DNA of 64,000 nt from contig DBMI01000016.1 of NCBI GenBank assembly GCA_002298165.1, positions 4,364-68,363 of the forward strand. Direction: 5' to 3'. A program made the translations under genes and the position numbers. Below are positions 35,000 through 43,781 of the stretch, piece after piece (positions within the stretch are counted from its first letter, which is position 1; the number at the start of each line of letters is the position of its first letter). The DNA is from Desulfarculales bacterium UBA702 (GTDB lineage Bacteria; Desulfobacterota; Syntrophobacteria; Syntrophobacterales; Syntrophobacteraceae). A model generated the notes under the pieces. It did no database searches and was not told the DNA's origin. It was given only the letters and a program-made list of their open reading frames with translations.

Positions 35000-35782
35000 A
35001 TGCTGAAAGTAATGACGTTCAACATCCGCTTTCAAAACGATTTCGATGGAAGCAACTCATGGGAAAACCGCAGGGTGCTTGTTGCCGATCTGGTTTCAAG
35101 CCATACGCCCTGTATTCTGGGAACCCAGGAGGGGACAACTGAACAATTGCGCCACCTCCGCGAGGATCTGAAAGGATATGAGTTGCTTGCCCCGGGGCGA
35201 TACTGGGAGGAAGACTGCCAGTACTGCTCGATATTTTTCCGCCCTGAACGTGTAAGTCCGGTTTCCGGCGGCGAATTCTGGCTCTCCAGTACCCCGGATG
35301 TACACAGGAGCGTTGGTTGGGACAGTGCCTATCCCCGCATGATCAGCTATGGGGTATTCAGGGAGGCCGATTCTGGAAATGTATTCTGGGCTGGCGTAAC
35401 TCACCTGGACCACGTCGGGATTGAGGCAAGAATAAGGCAGGCGGAAATCATCTCGGATTACATGATAAAATATCAGGGGCCAAGAATTCTCATGGGCGAT
35501 TTCAATGACCGTCCCGGCTCGGATGTTCATCGGGTGCTCACCGGAGCCGAACTCGGTCTGGTAGATACATGGGAATTTTTGCTAAAGCCGGAAAATGAGA
35601 GTAGTATTACATACCATAGGTTTACGGGCGTGCCCCAGATTTGCAGAATGGACTGGATACTGGCGAGTCAACATTTCGCGGTATCAAGCGCAGGTGTGAT
35701 TCACGATCATGGCCCGGACGGCCGTTATCCCTCGGACCATTTTCCATACCTTGTGCAACTCGCATGGATCAAGGGCGAGTAG
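35000..35782 (+). CDS. Endonuclease/exonuclease/phosphatase family protein
   Basis: The 260-residue protein has the EEP fold used by DNase I, ExoIII and many phosphodiesterases. MTFNIRF, LGTQEGT (metal-binding Glu), AGVTHLDHVG, MGDFNDRPGS (Asp-Asn) and the C-terminal DHFPY pattern with RMDWIL are all present, so catalysis should be intact. I start at ATG 35000, with GAAGGGA upstream; the frame is open 27 codons further but has no similarity there. It has no signal peptide. It precedes the nitrilase-MoeA-radical SAM genes by 165 bp on the same strand; co-transcription is possible. Confidence 0.87.
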   Translation: MLKVMTFNIRFQNDFDGSNSWENRRVLVADLVSSHTPCILGTQEGTTEQLRHLREDLKGYELLAPGRYWEEDCQYCSIFFRPERVSPVSGGEFWLSSTPDVHRSVGWDSAYPRMISYGVFREADSGNVFWAGVTHLDHVGIEARIRQAEIISDYMIKYQGPRILMGDFNDRPGSDVHRVLTGAELGLVDTWEFLLKPENESSITYHRFTGVPQICRMDWILASQHFAVSSAGVIHDHGPDGRYPSDHFPYLVQLAWIKGE

Positions 35783-35947
35783 GTTGTTCTAAGAATTATG
35801 GTACCAGCAGGTGGTCTGCAAAGCCGCTCGCATTCAGGTCGGTCCGCCTCAGGAGGGCGAAAGGGCCGCATTCTGGTGTTGAATGGCAGCTTCAGTGGCT
35901 ATTTTGAACATCTCAGGGAAATTGGATTCTAACGGAGCTGAAAAACA

Positions 35948-36763
35948 ATGAGGGACAGCATACGAATTGCCATCGTCCAGCCTAAACCCTATCCCAATCT
36001 CGATGATCCGCGAAATATAGGCCACGGGCTGCAGTTGATGGAGAAGTGCCGCGGCGAGGAACTCGATGTAATATGCTTTCCGGAGTATTTCCCGACGCTT
36101 GGCGACAGGGAGATCGGAGTGGCGGCGCGAAAGTTCAACAGCTATGTCATTGCGGGCATGGTCGAGTCCGAAGGGGGAAAAAATTACAATACCGCAACTC
36201 TTTTTAACCGCAGTGGAAAGATGATTGGAAGGCAGCGAAAGTTCAATATAGGGTCATTGGAGCGCGACAGATTCAATATTAGTCCGGGCGACGGAACATT
36301 CCGGGCCTTTCCGACTGATTTCGGCAAGATTGGAATTCCCGTTTGCATAGACCTCTGGGGCCAACCGGAGGCGGCACGGCAGCTTACGGATCAAGGGGCG
36401 GACGTTATTTTCAATATCGCAATATTCCCGATACTGCGTGGCCATTGGAAAACCGGGGCAACAGTGCGCGCATTCGACAACTTTATGCCCATAGTCGGTG
36501 TGAATACCGCCGACTATAATGCGCTTTTCGGTGAGAAGCGGGTGCACCACTATGGAGGTGGAAGCTTCATAATCCAACCCCCGAGACTTCTCGATAAGGA
36601 GGATTTCCGGCGCTGGGCAAGGGGGCTCAACGATATCTCGAACTGGACGCAGGTCGAACTTGACGAACTCGAACAGGTATACATCGGGGAAGTCGACCTG
36701 TCAACTTCCAGGCGTATGAGGGCAGAGTTCTTCAAGCGATTCGGGTTTCAGAGGCGGACTTAA
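35948..36763 (+). CDS. Carbon-nitrogen hydrolase (nitrilase superfamily amidase)
   Basis: The 271-residue protein keeps the nitrilase catalytic triad: Glu46 in CFPEYFP, Lys98 in RQRKFN and Cys133 in IPVCIDLWG. It probably hydrolyses an amide or N-carbamoyl bond in the cytoplasm; the substrate is unknown. The gene ends 3 nt before the MoeA-PBP start, so the two are tightly coupled. ATG 35948 has a weak site (ACGGAG) upstream. A link with molybdopterin chemistry is not established and is inferred only from the operon. Confidence 0.88.
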   Translation: MRDSIRIAIVQPKPYPNLDDPRNIGHGLQLMEKCRGEELDVICFPEYFPTLGDREIGVAARKFNSYVIAGMVESEGGKNYNTATLFNRSGKMIGRQRKFNIGSLERDRFNISPGDGTFRAFPTDFGKIGIPVCIDLWGQPEAARQLTDQGADVIFNIAIFPILRGHWKTGATVRAFDNFMPIVGVNTADYNALFGEKRVHHYGGGSFIIQPPRLLDKEDFRRWARGLNDISNWTQVELDELEQVYIGEVDLSTSRRMRAEFFKRFGFQRRT

Positions 36764-36766
36764 AGG

Positions 36767-38725
36767 ATGGAAATGCCGAAGAGGAACATATATCTGAAGA
36801 TGAAGACCCTGAGTGAGGCGCTGGAGATCTGGTCCTCGAAGACCGGTACGATGAGAACCGATGAGGAAATCATCCCCGTGACCGCGGGACTTGGCCGGGT
36901 AACCTTCGCCCCGATTACAGCCCGCCGATCCGTTCCTCACTACCACGGGGCTGCCATGGATGGTTTTGCGGTGGCTGCCCGGAATACTTTCGGAGCAAGC
37001 GATACGAACCGGCTCCAACTCGATATACGGACACAGGCCTTTGCAGTCGATACCGGCGACCCGCTTCCTCCCGGTACCGATGCGGTGATAATGATAGAAC
37101 AAGTCGAGCAGGTATCGGATAAGACAATTGAAATCCGCTCGGCGGCTTTCCCGTGGCAGCATGTCAGAAAGGTAGGAGAGGACATAATCGCAGGGGAACT
37201 TCTTCTGCCGCGCCTTCACGTGCTAAGGCCCGCCGATCTGGGAGCGCTCCTTGCCGCTGGTGCTGCTGAGGTGTCGGTCTTCGCGCGCCCTCGTGTATGG
37301 GTACAGCCAACGGGGAGCGAACTGATTTCCGCAAGCAGGGCCGCCGTGGCGGAGCCGGGACAGATAATCGAATTCAATGGAACGATTCTCTCCGCGATGG
37401 TTGCGGAGTGCCATGGCATTCCCGATTTGCGGGAAATCGTGGAAGATGATTACGAATGCATTAAGCGATCGCTCCAGGACGCGATTGAGTCTCAATCCGA
37501 TATAATTTTGATAAACGCCGGCTCCTCGGCCGGTTCCGAGGACTACACGTCGGCCGTTATAGCCGATCTGGGCGAAGTGTTCGTGCATGGTGTTGCCATG
37601 ATGCCGGGCAAGCCGGTAATACTGGGCATGGCTGGAGGCAAGCCGATAGTTGGACTACCGGGATATCCCGTTTCGGCCATAATGGCCTTCGAGCAGTTTG
37701 TAAGGCCCCTTCTTTTTTCGATGCAGTCGATGGATTTTCCGGAATTCGAGTCCATTTCAGCCTCACTTGGTCGCAAGATGCCCTCAAAGCTGGGCCTGGA
37801 GGAGTTTGCGAGGGTAATACTCGGCAGGGTGGAGGGAAAGGTTGTGGCGACGCCTATCCAGAGAGGCGCCGGAATAATCACATCCCTTACACGTGCGGAC
37901 GGCATCCTTCAGATTCCCCAGGAACAGGAAGGAATCGAAGAAGGAGCAGATGTAAGGATCCGGCTGCTTCGCCCACGAAATCAAATCGATTTTACCCTTG
38001 TGATGATAGGCAGCCACGACAATGCTATTGACCTTATCGCAAACGAGATAAGGGCGCGGGACGGCAGGATTCGGCTTTCATCGAGCAACGTCGGAAGCCT
38101 TGGAGGGCTGATGGCAATCAGGCGCTCGCTGGCGCATTTTGCAGGCTCGCACTTGCTCGACACCGAAACCGGCGAATATAATTACGCGTATATAGAAAGA
38201 TATCTCAAGGGTAAAGCCGTACGCCTGGTAAAGCTGGCAATGCGGGAGCAGGGGCTGCTCGTACGGAAGGGAAATCCTCGAAACATCACCGGAATCGATG
38301 ATCTTATCAGCCCGGATGTGAGCTTTATAAATCGACAGGCAGGGGCTGGTACACGGGTCCTTTTCGACTACCTGCTGCAGCAGCGCGGGATTTCCCCCGA
38401 ATCGGTCAAGGGCTACGACCAGGAGGAATTCACTCATATGGCCATTGCTGTAAGCGTGCTAAGCGGAAGAGCCGATGCAGGGATGGCGATTTACTCATCT
38501 GCAAGAGCGCTCAACCTCGACTTCATACCGGTCGGGCGCGAACGCTATGATCTGATAATCCCCGAGAGCGCGTGGGATGATTTTAAAACATGCTGCCTGA
38601 TGGATGTGATCGTCTCGGATGAGTTCCGGAGGTTGTTAACCTCCATGGGAGGCTACGATCCGACAGAATCGGGCAGGGTTATGGGAATTTGGAACGGCTA
38701 TGAATGGACAGAGCGCCAGGTCTGA
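36767..38725 (+). CDS. moeA: MoeA fused to a periplasmic-binding-protein-like domain
   Basis: Residues 1-405 form MoeA, the enzyme that inserts molybdate into adenylated molybdopterin; residues 406-652 form a substrate-binding-protein-like domain. MoeA features include HYHGAAMDGFAV, VDTGDPLPPGTDAVIM, the catalytic-site NAGSSAGSEDYTS and GLPGYPVSA. The second domain has DFTLVMIGSHDNAIDL and RQAGAGTRVLFDYLL, typical of the PBP-like domain found fused to MoeA in archaea and some anaerobic bacteria. It may sense or bind molybdate or a cofactor form. The final 26 nt overlap the radical SAM gene. Anaerobic respiration in this organism uses several molybdopterin-family proteins, including QrcB. Confidence 0.9.
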   Translation: MEMPKRNIYLKMKTLSEALEIWSSKTGTMRTDEEIIPVTAGLGRVTFAPITARRSVPHYHGAAMDGFAVAARNTFGASDTNRLQLDIRTQAFAVDTGDPLPPGTDAVIMIEQVEQVSDKTIEIRSAAFPWQHVRKVGEDIIAGELLLPRLHVLRPADLGALLAAGAAEVSVFARPRVWVQPTGSELISASRAAVAEPGQIIEFNGTILSAMVAECHGIPDLREIVEDDYECIKRSLQDAIESQSDIILINAGSSAGSEDYTSAVIADLGEVFVHGVAMMPGKPVILGMAGGKPIVGLPGYPVSAIMAFEQFVRPLLFSMQSMDFPEFESISASLGRKMPSKLGLEEFARVILGRVEGKVVATPIQRGAGIITSLTRADGILQIPQEQEGIEEGADVRIRLLRPRNQIDFTLVMIGSHDNAIDLIANEIRARDGRIRLSSSNVGSLGGLMAIRRSLAHFAGSHLLDTETGEYNYAYIERYLKGKAVRLVKLAMREQGLLVRKGNPRNITGIDDLISPDVSFINRQAGAGTRVLFDYLLQQRGISPESVKGYDQEEFTHMAIAVSVLSGRADAGMAIYSSARALNLDFIPVGRERYDLIIPESAWDDFKTCCLMDVIVSDEFRRLLTSMGGYDPTESGRVMGIWNGYEWTERQV

Positions 38726-39665
38726 AAACATTCGCGAACATTCCGGTTGCACCGGTGAACCGGGATATTCCGAACTGTCGAGGATTGGTGAGCTTTCACG
38801 CAGGGCAGGTATTCTCCAAGAAAAGCTTCGGTCCTGCGATCTTTGCCCTCGAAAATGCGGTGTTGACAGGATTTCCGGAAAGGCCGGCTTCTGTGGAGTT
38901 GACCACCGCCTGAAGATCGCCGCGATCAATATTCATCCATGGGAAGAACCCCCGATTTCCGGCACCAGGGGGTCCGGCACAATCTTTTTTTCCGGATGCA
39001 CCCTGCGGTGCCTTTTCTGTCAGAACTACCCGATAAGCCAACTGGGGGTTGGACGCGAAATCAGCGATGATGAACTCGCCTCGGAAATGCTCAGGCTTCA
39101 GAAAAAAGGCGTTCACAACATCAATCTTGTAACTTCCGCGCACCAGATGGCCGGCTTTGTCCGCGCGCTGGATATTGCGGCACAACGCGGGCTCGGCATA
39201 CCAATTGTCTATAATTCCGGCGGGTATGAATCCCTCGATATACTCGCAATCCTCGACGGAATTATCGATATCTATCTTCCGGATATAAAGTACTCCGATC
39301 CGGAAACCGCCCGTAAACTCTCGGGCCCCACTGATTATGTCGCAATCAACCGAATGGCACTACTGGAGATGTGGCGCCAGGTCGGCCCGATAGCGACGGA
39401 TGAGTCAGGCATTGCCCTCCGGGGTATGATCGTCCGCCATATGGTCCTGCCCCAAGACCTGGCAGGTACGAAAGGATGCCTTGAATTTCTGGCTCGAGAA
39501 ATCGGCCCGGATGTGTGGGTAAGCATTATGAATCAATACTTTCCCGCCAACAAAGCCCTCAAAATGCCTCCCCTTAATCGCAAACCGACCACGGTAGAAT
39601 ACGAAAATGCGTGCCGGATCCTGATAGACCTCGGATTAGTAAACGGCTTTACCCAGGAGTGCTGA
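38700..39665 (+). CDS. PFL-activase-like radical SAM protein (PflX/COG1313 type)
   Basis: The 321-residue protein has the SAM-cluster motif Cys100-Cys104-Cys107 (GCTLRCLFC) in the usual pyruvate formate-lyase-activase setting. An N-terminal cysteine set at 46, 49, 53 and 65 (CDLCPRKC...FC) probably binds an extra Fe-S cluster. HPWEEPPISGT fits the COG1313 subgroup of unknown substrate. It starts inside the MoeA gene (26-nt overlap), which implies translational coupling. It is distinct from the radical SAM enzyme of the AmmeMemo system, so a link to the Memo fusion at 6.3 kb is not supported. Confidence 0.88.
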   Translation: MNGQSARSENIREHSGCTGEPGYSELSRIGELSRRAGILQEKLRSCDLCPRKCGVDRISGKAGFCGVDHRLKIAAINIHPWEEPPISGTRGSGTIFFSGCTLRCLFCQNYPISQLGVGREISDDELASEMLRLQKKGVHNINLVTSAHQMAGFVRALDIAAQRGLGIPIVYNSGGYESLDILAILDGIIDIYLPDIKYSDPETARKLSGPTDYVAINRMALLEMWRQVGPIATDESGIALRGMIVRHMVLPQDLAGTKGCLEFLAREIGPDVWVSIMNQYFPANKALKMPPLNRKPTTVEYENACRILIDLGLVNGFTQEC

Positions 39666-39804
39666 ATGAATCGGCATCCTACTCCGAACGCCCGTTTGGC
39701 AACAGTACTGTAGCCGCTGAATATGGCGCACCGACCTCCAAGTGCTTATAAAAACTTTCTTCCTGGTGTATTGAATAATTGAAACCCCAGATGAAAGTCC
39801 AATT

Positions 39805-41109
39805 GTGACTCAGCCCCATTCCGGCCCCAAACCACGCACATTAGACTCCGGCACTCTTGCGGCGGCTGAAAAAGTACTCGGGGTAGGGCGGGGTGGTCCA
39901 TTCTACAGGAGGCTGCTGCCCTTCCTGGGCCCGGCATTCGTTGCGGCGGTGGCCTATGTCGATCCCGGGAATTTTGCGACTAATATCCAGGGAGGGGCCA
40001 AATATGGTTATACTCTACTGTGGGTGATAATAGTCAGCAATCTTATGGCAATGCTTATCCAGTTGCTTTCCGCCAAATTGGGGATCGCAACCGGCTTGAA
40101 CCTGGCTGAGTTGTGCAGAGACAGACTGCCCCGCCCGATGGTCTGGGTAATGTGGGTTATTATGGAAGTCGTGGCTATTGCAACCGATCTGGCGGAATTC
40201 ATTGGGGCAGCAGTCGGTTTATATCTCCTTTTCCATATTCCACCTGTCTGGGCCGGGTTGATTACGGCCGTTATCACTTTTTTGGTGCTTGGGTTGCAGG
40301 GCTACGGATTCCGACCCATAGAAGCAGTTATAGCCGTTTTGATCGGCATTGTCGCACTTAGCTACCTTATCGAGATCTTCCTGGTGAAGCCTGATTTGGC
40401 GCTGGTGGCTCATGCCGTCTTCTTCCCCCGTTTTGTAGACAGGGAAAGCCTCGTGCTTGCCACCGGAATACTTGGGGCTACAGTCATGCCCCATGTCATT
40501 TTTCTACACTCCGCCCTGATGCAGGGGAGAATCGTGGTAAAGGACCCTGTAAAGCTAAAGAGGCTCTTTCGATATGAAATCGCTGATGTCGTGCTGGCGA
40601 TGACGATTGCCGGCGCGGTAAATGCCGCCATGCTTATAATGGCAGCATCGACTTTTTACAGTCGGGGACTGTACGAAATAGGAACAATCGAAGAGGCTTA
40701 CCTGACGCTCACTCCGTTTCTCGGAAGAGCGGCAAGCGACATTTTCGCCGTTTCGCTGCTGGCCTCCGGACTCTCTTCTTCCGCGGTGGGCACAATGTCC
40801 GGACAGGTAATAATGCAGGGTTTTCTCCACTACAAAATACCGATATGGGTAAGGCGGCTGGTAACTGTAACGCCGGCTCTTGTCGTTTTGGCAATGGGTC
40901 TGGATGCGACCAGGACCCTCGTGATAAGCCAGGTTGTGCTCAGCTTCGGTTTGCCTTTCGCCGTGATCCCTCTGGTGGTGTTTTCAGGAAACAAAAAGCT
41001 AATGGGGCCGCTTGTGAACAGACCGTTGACCTCCGCGCTGGCTTCAGCATCAGCTCTTTTGATCATTGCACTGAATGTATACCTTCTCTACAGCCTGGCC
41101 GCGGGGTAG
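39805..41109 (+). CDS. mntH: Nramp-family divalent metal transporter
   Basis: This is a proton-coupled importer of Mn2+/Fe2+ in the inner membrane, 434 residues with 11 likely helices. The metal-binding residues are present: Asp53-Pro-Gly-Asn56 in TM1 and the ATVMPH motif (Met228) in TM6; the Met selects transition metals over Mg2+ or Ca2+. The start is GTG at 39805; no good ATG lies nearby. No MntR-type regulator or yybP-like riboswitch is visible in the 139-bp leader. Two universal stress protein genes follow. Confidence 0.92.
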   Translation: MTQPHSGPKPRTLDSGTLAAAEKVLGVGRGGPFYRRLLPFLGPAFVAAVAYVDPGNFATNIQGGAKYGYTLLWVIIVSNLMAMLIQLLSAKLGIATGLNLAELCRDRLPRPMVWVMWVIMEVVAIATDLAEFIGAAVGLYLLFHIPPVWAGLITAVITFLVLGLQGYGFRPIEAVIAVLIGIVALSYLIEIFLVKPDLALVAHAVFFPRFVDRESLVLATGILGATVMPHVIFLHSALMQGRIVVKDPVKLKRLFRYEIADVVLAMTIAGAVNAAMLIMAASTFYSRGLYEIGTIEEAYLTLTPFLGRAASDIFAVSLLASGLSSSAVGTMSGQVIMQGFLHYKIPIWVRRLVTVTPALVVLAMGLDATRTLVISQVVLSFGLPFAVIPLVVFSGNKKLMGPLVNRPLTSALASASALLIIALNVYLLYSLAAG

Positions 41110-41117
41110 ATATTATA

Positions 41118-41244
41118 GCGGAGTGCGCGAAGAACGCTGAGTAAAGATGTGGGTTTCCAATCGTTTTTGCCTGAAGAGTAGAAATGGTGCAGGCTGAAGT
41201 TTAAAAATTCTTTAGCATTCCTCTGCGTTCTCCGCGCCCTCCGC
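41118..41244. repeat. Small inverted-repeat element (MITE-like)
   Basis: A 24-bp sequence at 41118-41141 and its imperfect reverse complement at 41221-41244 match at 21 of 24 positions. They bracket about 80 bp of AT-rich DNA without a gene. The right arm (CTCTGCGTTC...CCTCCGCGG) has the look of a repeat seen in many copies in other genomes. No target-site duplication is clear. It fills most of the Nramp-usp intergenic space. Confidence 0.55.
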
Positions 41245-41273
41245 GGTGAATAGATTTTAGGCCGGAGACTTTT

Positions 41274-42179
41274 ATGTTTAAAAATCTACTTGTCCCTCTT
41301 GATGGATCCCAACTCGCGGAGTCTGTCATCCCCGTGGTAAGAAGATTGGTCGAACTGTGCGGGTGCTCGGTAAAGCTCCTTCACGTTATCGAAAAGCGAC
41401 CGCCAAGCTCTATCCACGGCGATACTCATCTTCAAGATGTAAGGGGAGCCGAGAAGTATCTTGCCGCCGTTTCCAGCCGACTGGAGCAATTGGGAATAAA
41501 AGCCTCCAGTCATGTGCACACAGTGCCTCAGGGAGACATTCCAAAGTGCATCGCGGAGCATGCCGAAGAACTCGATCAGGACCTTATAGTTTTATGTACT
41601 CACGGCAGCAGCGGAGTCAAAAGGTTTGTCTTTGGAACCAATGCCGAACAGGTCCTGACCCACGGCAAAACACCGGTCATGCTGGTTAAAGCCGATCTCA
41701 AAGGCCGTCCTCCGCGTTTTGGACCAAACAATATTGTCGCGCTTCTCGAAAACGCGCCTGAAAGCGCGTTGGTATTGACCGGGTGCGGCGAATTGGCGAA
41801 GATATCCGGTGCCGGGCTGTTTCTTCTCTACGTTGTGCCAACCCTTTCCGCAATGACTCCCGGTGAAGCTCCAGGCGGACTGCTTGTGCCGCGTACAACA
41901 CGGCTGCTGCTCGACCTGGAGACGGAACAGACCTTGGAGAAAATGCACGAACAGGTTAAGGAACTGATAGCGGAGGGGATCGAGGCCGACGGTACGGTCA
42001 GGCGCGGCGATGTAGTGAGCGCGGTTATTGGAGTGGCTCAAAAAAAAGAGGCGGATCTCGTTGCCCTGGCGACACGAGGATTGTCCGGCATTGGAGCAAT
42101 GTGGGAAAAGGACCTGGTCTCCGGAATTTCGGGAAAATTTGATGGCGTTCTCCTGGTGTTTCCAGCTCTTAAAGATTGA
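41274..42179 (+). CDS. Universal stress protein, two UspA domains
   Basis: The 301-residue protein is two UspA domains in tandem. The first (1-145) keeps the nucleotide-binding loop THGSSGVKRFVFGTNAEQV; the second (about 150-301) has a weaker version, LATRGLSGIGAMWEKDLV, and may not bind ATP. A GGCCGGAGA leader precedes the ATG. It is followed by a degenerate receiver and another two-domain Usp, forming a stress-type cluster behind the Nramp gene. Confidence 0.9.
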   Translation: MFKNLLVPLDGSQLAESVIPVVRRLVELCGCSVKLLHVIEKRPPSSIHGDTHLQDVRGAEKYLAAVSSRLEQLGIKASSHVHTVPQGDIPKCIAEHAEELDQDLIVLCTHGSSGVKRFVFGTNAEQVLTHGKTPVMLVKADLKGRPPRFGPNNIVALLENAPESALVLTGCGELAKISGAGLFLLYVVPTLSAMTPGEAPGGLLVPRTTRLLLDLETEQTLEKMHEQVKELIAEGIEADGTVRRGDVVSAVIGVAQKKEADLVALATRGLSGIGAMWEKDLVSGISGKFDGVLLVFPALKD

Positions 42180-42223
42180 TTTCCCCGTCTATGAAAGTAC
42201 CTCTGGGAGGGTTGGTCGATTTG

Positions 42224-42619
42224 ATGTATAGGAAATTCAACATTCTGGTTGCGGATAAGAACCAGATAGTTTGTGATGTATTGAGGCGAGAACTGACTGC
42301 AGAGGGATATCTAGTCTCCTCTTCGGGGGATTTGGACCAGATCCTGCTTCAAATCGAAGGGGATAATTCACCCGATCTGCTGGTAGTTGATTTCGAGATT
42401 CCCGGGCTGGATAGTGCAGTTTTGGTAGAGAAGGCACAGAAGCGAAACCCGCCGCTGCCGGTAATAATTCATACTTTTCTCACTGCGGAATCACAGCGGG
42501 ACGAGCAGAGCGGAACCAAAACATACATCGAAGAAAGCCGTAACATTGAGCACCTGAAATCAGCTGTCGCAGATATGTTGAAAAGATTCAATCCGGAAGC
42601 TGGTGGTGAGAAACGGTAG
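42224..42619 (+). CDS. Degenerate response-regulator receiver protein
   Basis: The protein (131 residues if it starts at ATG 42224; upstream starts at 42176 or 42191 are possible) has a receiver-domain outline: FNILVADKN at the N terminus and DLLVVDFEIPG carrying the phosphoacceptor Asp. The second acidic residue is reduced to DK, and the usual C-terminal Lys-Pro is replaced by KTYIEES, so phosphotransfer may be impaired. It lies between the two Usp genes and follows the first with 44 nt or less between them. A regulatory partner for the Usp proteins is possible. Confidence 0.7.
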   Translation: MYRKFNILVADKNQIVCDVLRRELTAEGYLVSSSGDLDQILLQIEGDNSPDLLVVDFEIPGLDSAVLVEKAQKRNPPLPVIIHTFLTAESQRDEQSGTKTYIEESRNIEHLKSAVADMLKRFNPEAGGEKR

Positions 42620-42684
42620 GGTATATTTTTAAGTGGTCAAACCCGTCAGGGTTTTTTGGGGATTAATCTATTAAGGATCCATGA

Positions 42685-43647
42685 ATGCCAGTACCCAGTC
42701 GCGACAAGATTCTCATTTCGGTTGACGGGTCTGAGCCGTCACTTAATGCAGTGCGGTATGCTGCATCAATAATCGACCCCCGCCGGTTCGATATTGTTTT
42801 GCTCCACGTGTTGACCAGAGTACCGGAATCATTTCTGGACCTTCAAAAGATGCCCTCCTATAAATACAGGATTGTCAGCATAGATTCCTGGGAACAGCAG
42901 CAGGAAGCAATTATCGGGAGGTTCATGGAAAAGGCGCGGGGAATCCTTTTCGACCGAGGATTTTCGCCGGAGAAGGTATGCGTGAAAATCCACGAGAGAA
43001 ATCTCGGGATATCGCGCGATGTTGCCGCTGAGGCGCAAAACGATTACAAGGCAATAGTGGTTGGGCGAAAGGGAATGGGCGACCTTAAGGATTTCGTTCT
43101 GGGAGGGATCGCAAACAGGATATTGGAGCTTTCGCCAATACCTGTCTGGATAATAGGCGGCGCCGAATCTCCAGGGAAAATCCTTGTGTGCATGGATAAA
43201 TCCGAAGGCGCGATGGGGGCCGTAAAACACCTGGGAAGGATAATCGGGAAAACGGCCGCCGACGAGGTAGTTCTTCTTCATGTAGTCCTGGGATTCAGCG
43301 GGTTCAGGAAGTTTGTTCGAGACGTATTCGGATCTGAAGACGATCAATCCACCGTCGAGAGCATCGAAAAAGAACTAAATGCAGCTGCAAAAGCGCTTGA
43401 GCCCTCATTTGAATCCGCAATTGAGGAATTGACCTTGGCTGGAGTTGACCCTTCGCTGATCAGCCGAAAAATAGTTTACGGTACGAACTGTGCCAACACC
43501 ATTATTGAAGAAGCGGAAAAAGGTGGTTTCGATACGATAATTGTCGGCCGAAGGGGAATTTCACGTGTCGAACAGTTTGTAATGGGTCGAGTGAGCAGTA
43601 AGGTTATTCAACTGTCAAAAGATATGGCGGTCTGGATCGTAAGCTAG
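42685..43647 (+). CDS. Universal stress protein, two UspA domains (second copy)
   Basis: The 320-residue protein again has two UspA domains. Both keep a G-rich nucleotide loop: VVGRKGMGDLKDFVLGGIA in the first and IVGRRGISRVEQFVMGRVS in the second. Each domain starts with the expected beta-strand (KILISVDGS and KILVCMDKS). It differs from the upstream Usp in both halves, so the pair did not arise by a recent duplication. ATG 42685 has a moderate GGATCC site upstream. Confidence 0.9.
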   Translation: MPVPSRDKILISVDGSEPSLNAVRYAASIIDPRRFDIVLLHVLTRVPESFLDLQKMPSYKYRIVSIDSWEQQQEAIIGRFMEKARGILFDRGFSPEKVCVKIHERNLGISRDVAAEAQNDYKAIVVGRKGMGDLKDFVLGGIANRILELSPIPVWIIGGAESPGKILVCMDKSEGAMGAVKHLGRIIGKTAADEVVLLHVVLGFSGFRKFVRDVFGSEDDQSTVESIEKELNAAAKALEPSFESAIEELTLAGVDPSLISRKIVYGTNCANTIIEEAEKGGFDTIIVGRRGISRVEQFVMGRVSSKVIQLSKDMAVWIVS

Positions 43648-43781
43648 GCAGCCTCAAAAAAGGCCATCGAAACCGGCATAATCCACTATTGGTTCATCCC
43701 CGAAGTCTTCTGTGATAACATACTTAATTTTCGTCACTGATACCAAATAGTCTGGTCCCAAATAGAAGGTATGGGGAAACA

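Noticed and set aside
34799..35035. A 78-codon minus-strand frame near the endonuclease gene
   Set aside because: It overlaps the endonuclease start and shows no recognisable domain.
38700..39665. Radical SAM partner of the AmmeMemo system
   Set aside because: The cysteine pattern and flanking sequence fit the PflX/COG1313 group, and the gene is 31 kb from the Memo fusion and coupled to MoeA instead.
39666..39804. Metal riboswitch ahead of the Nramp gene
   Set aside because: The 139-bp leader shows no yybP-ykoY or other known riboswitch core.
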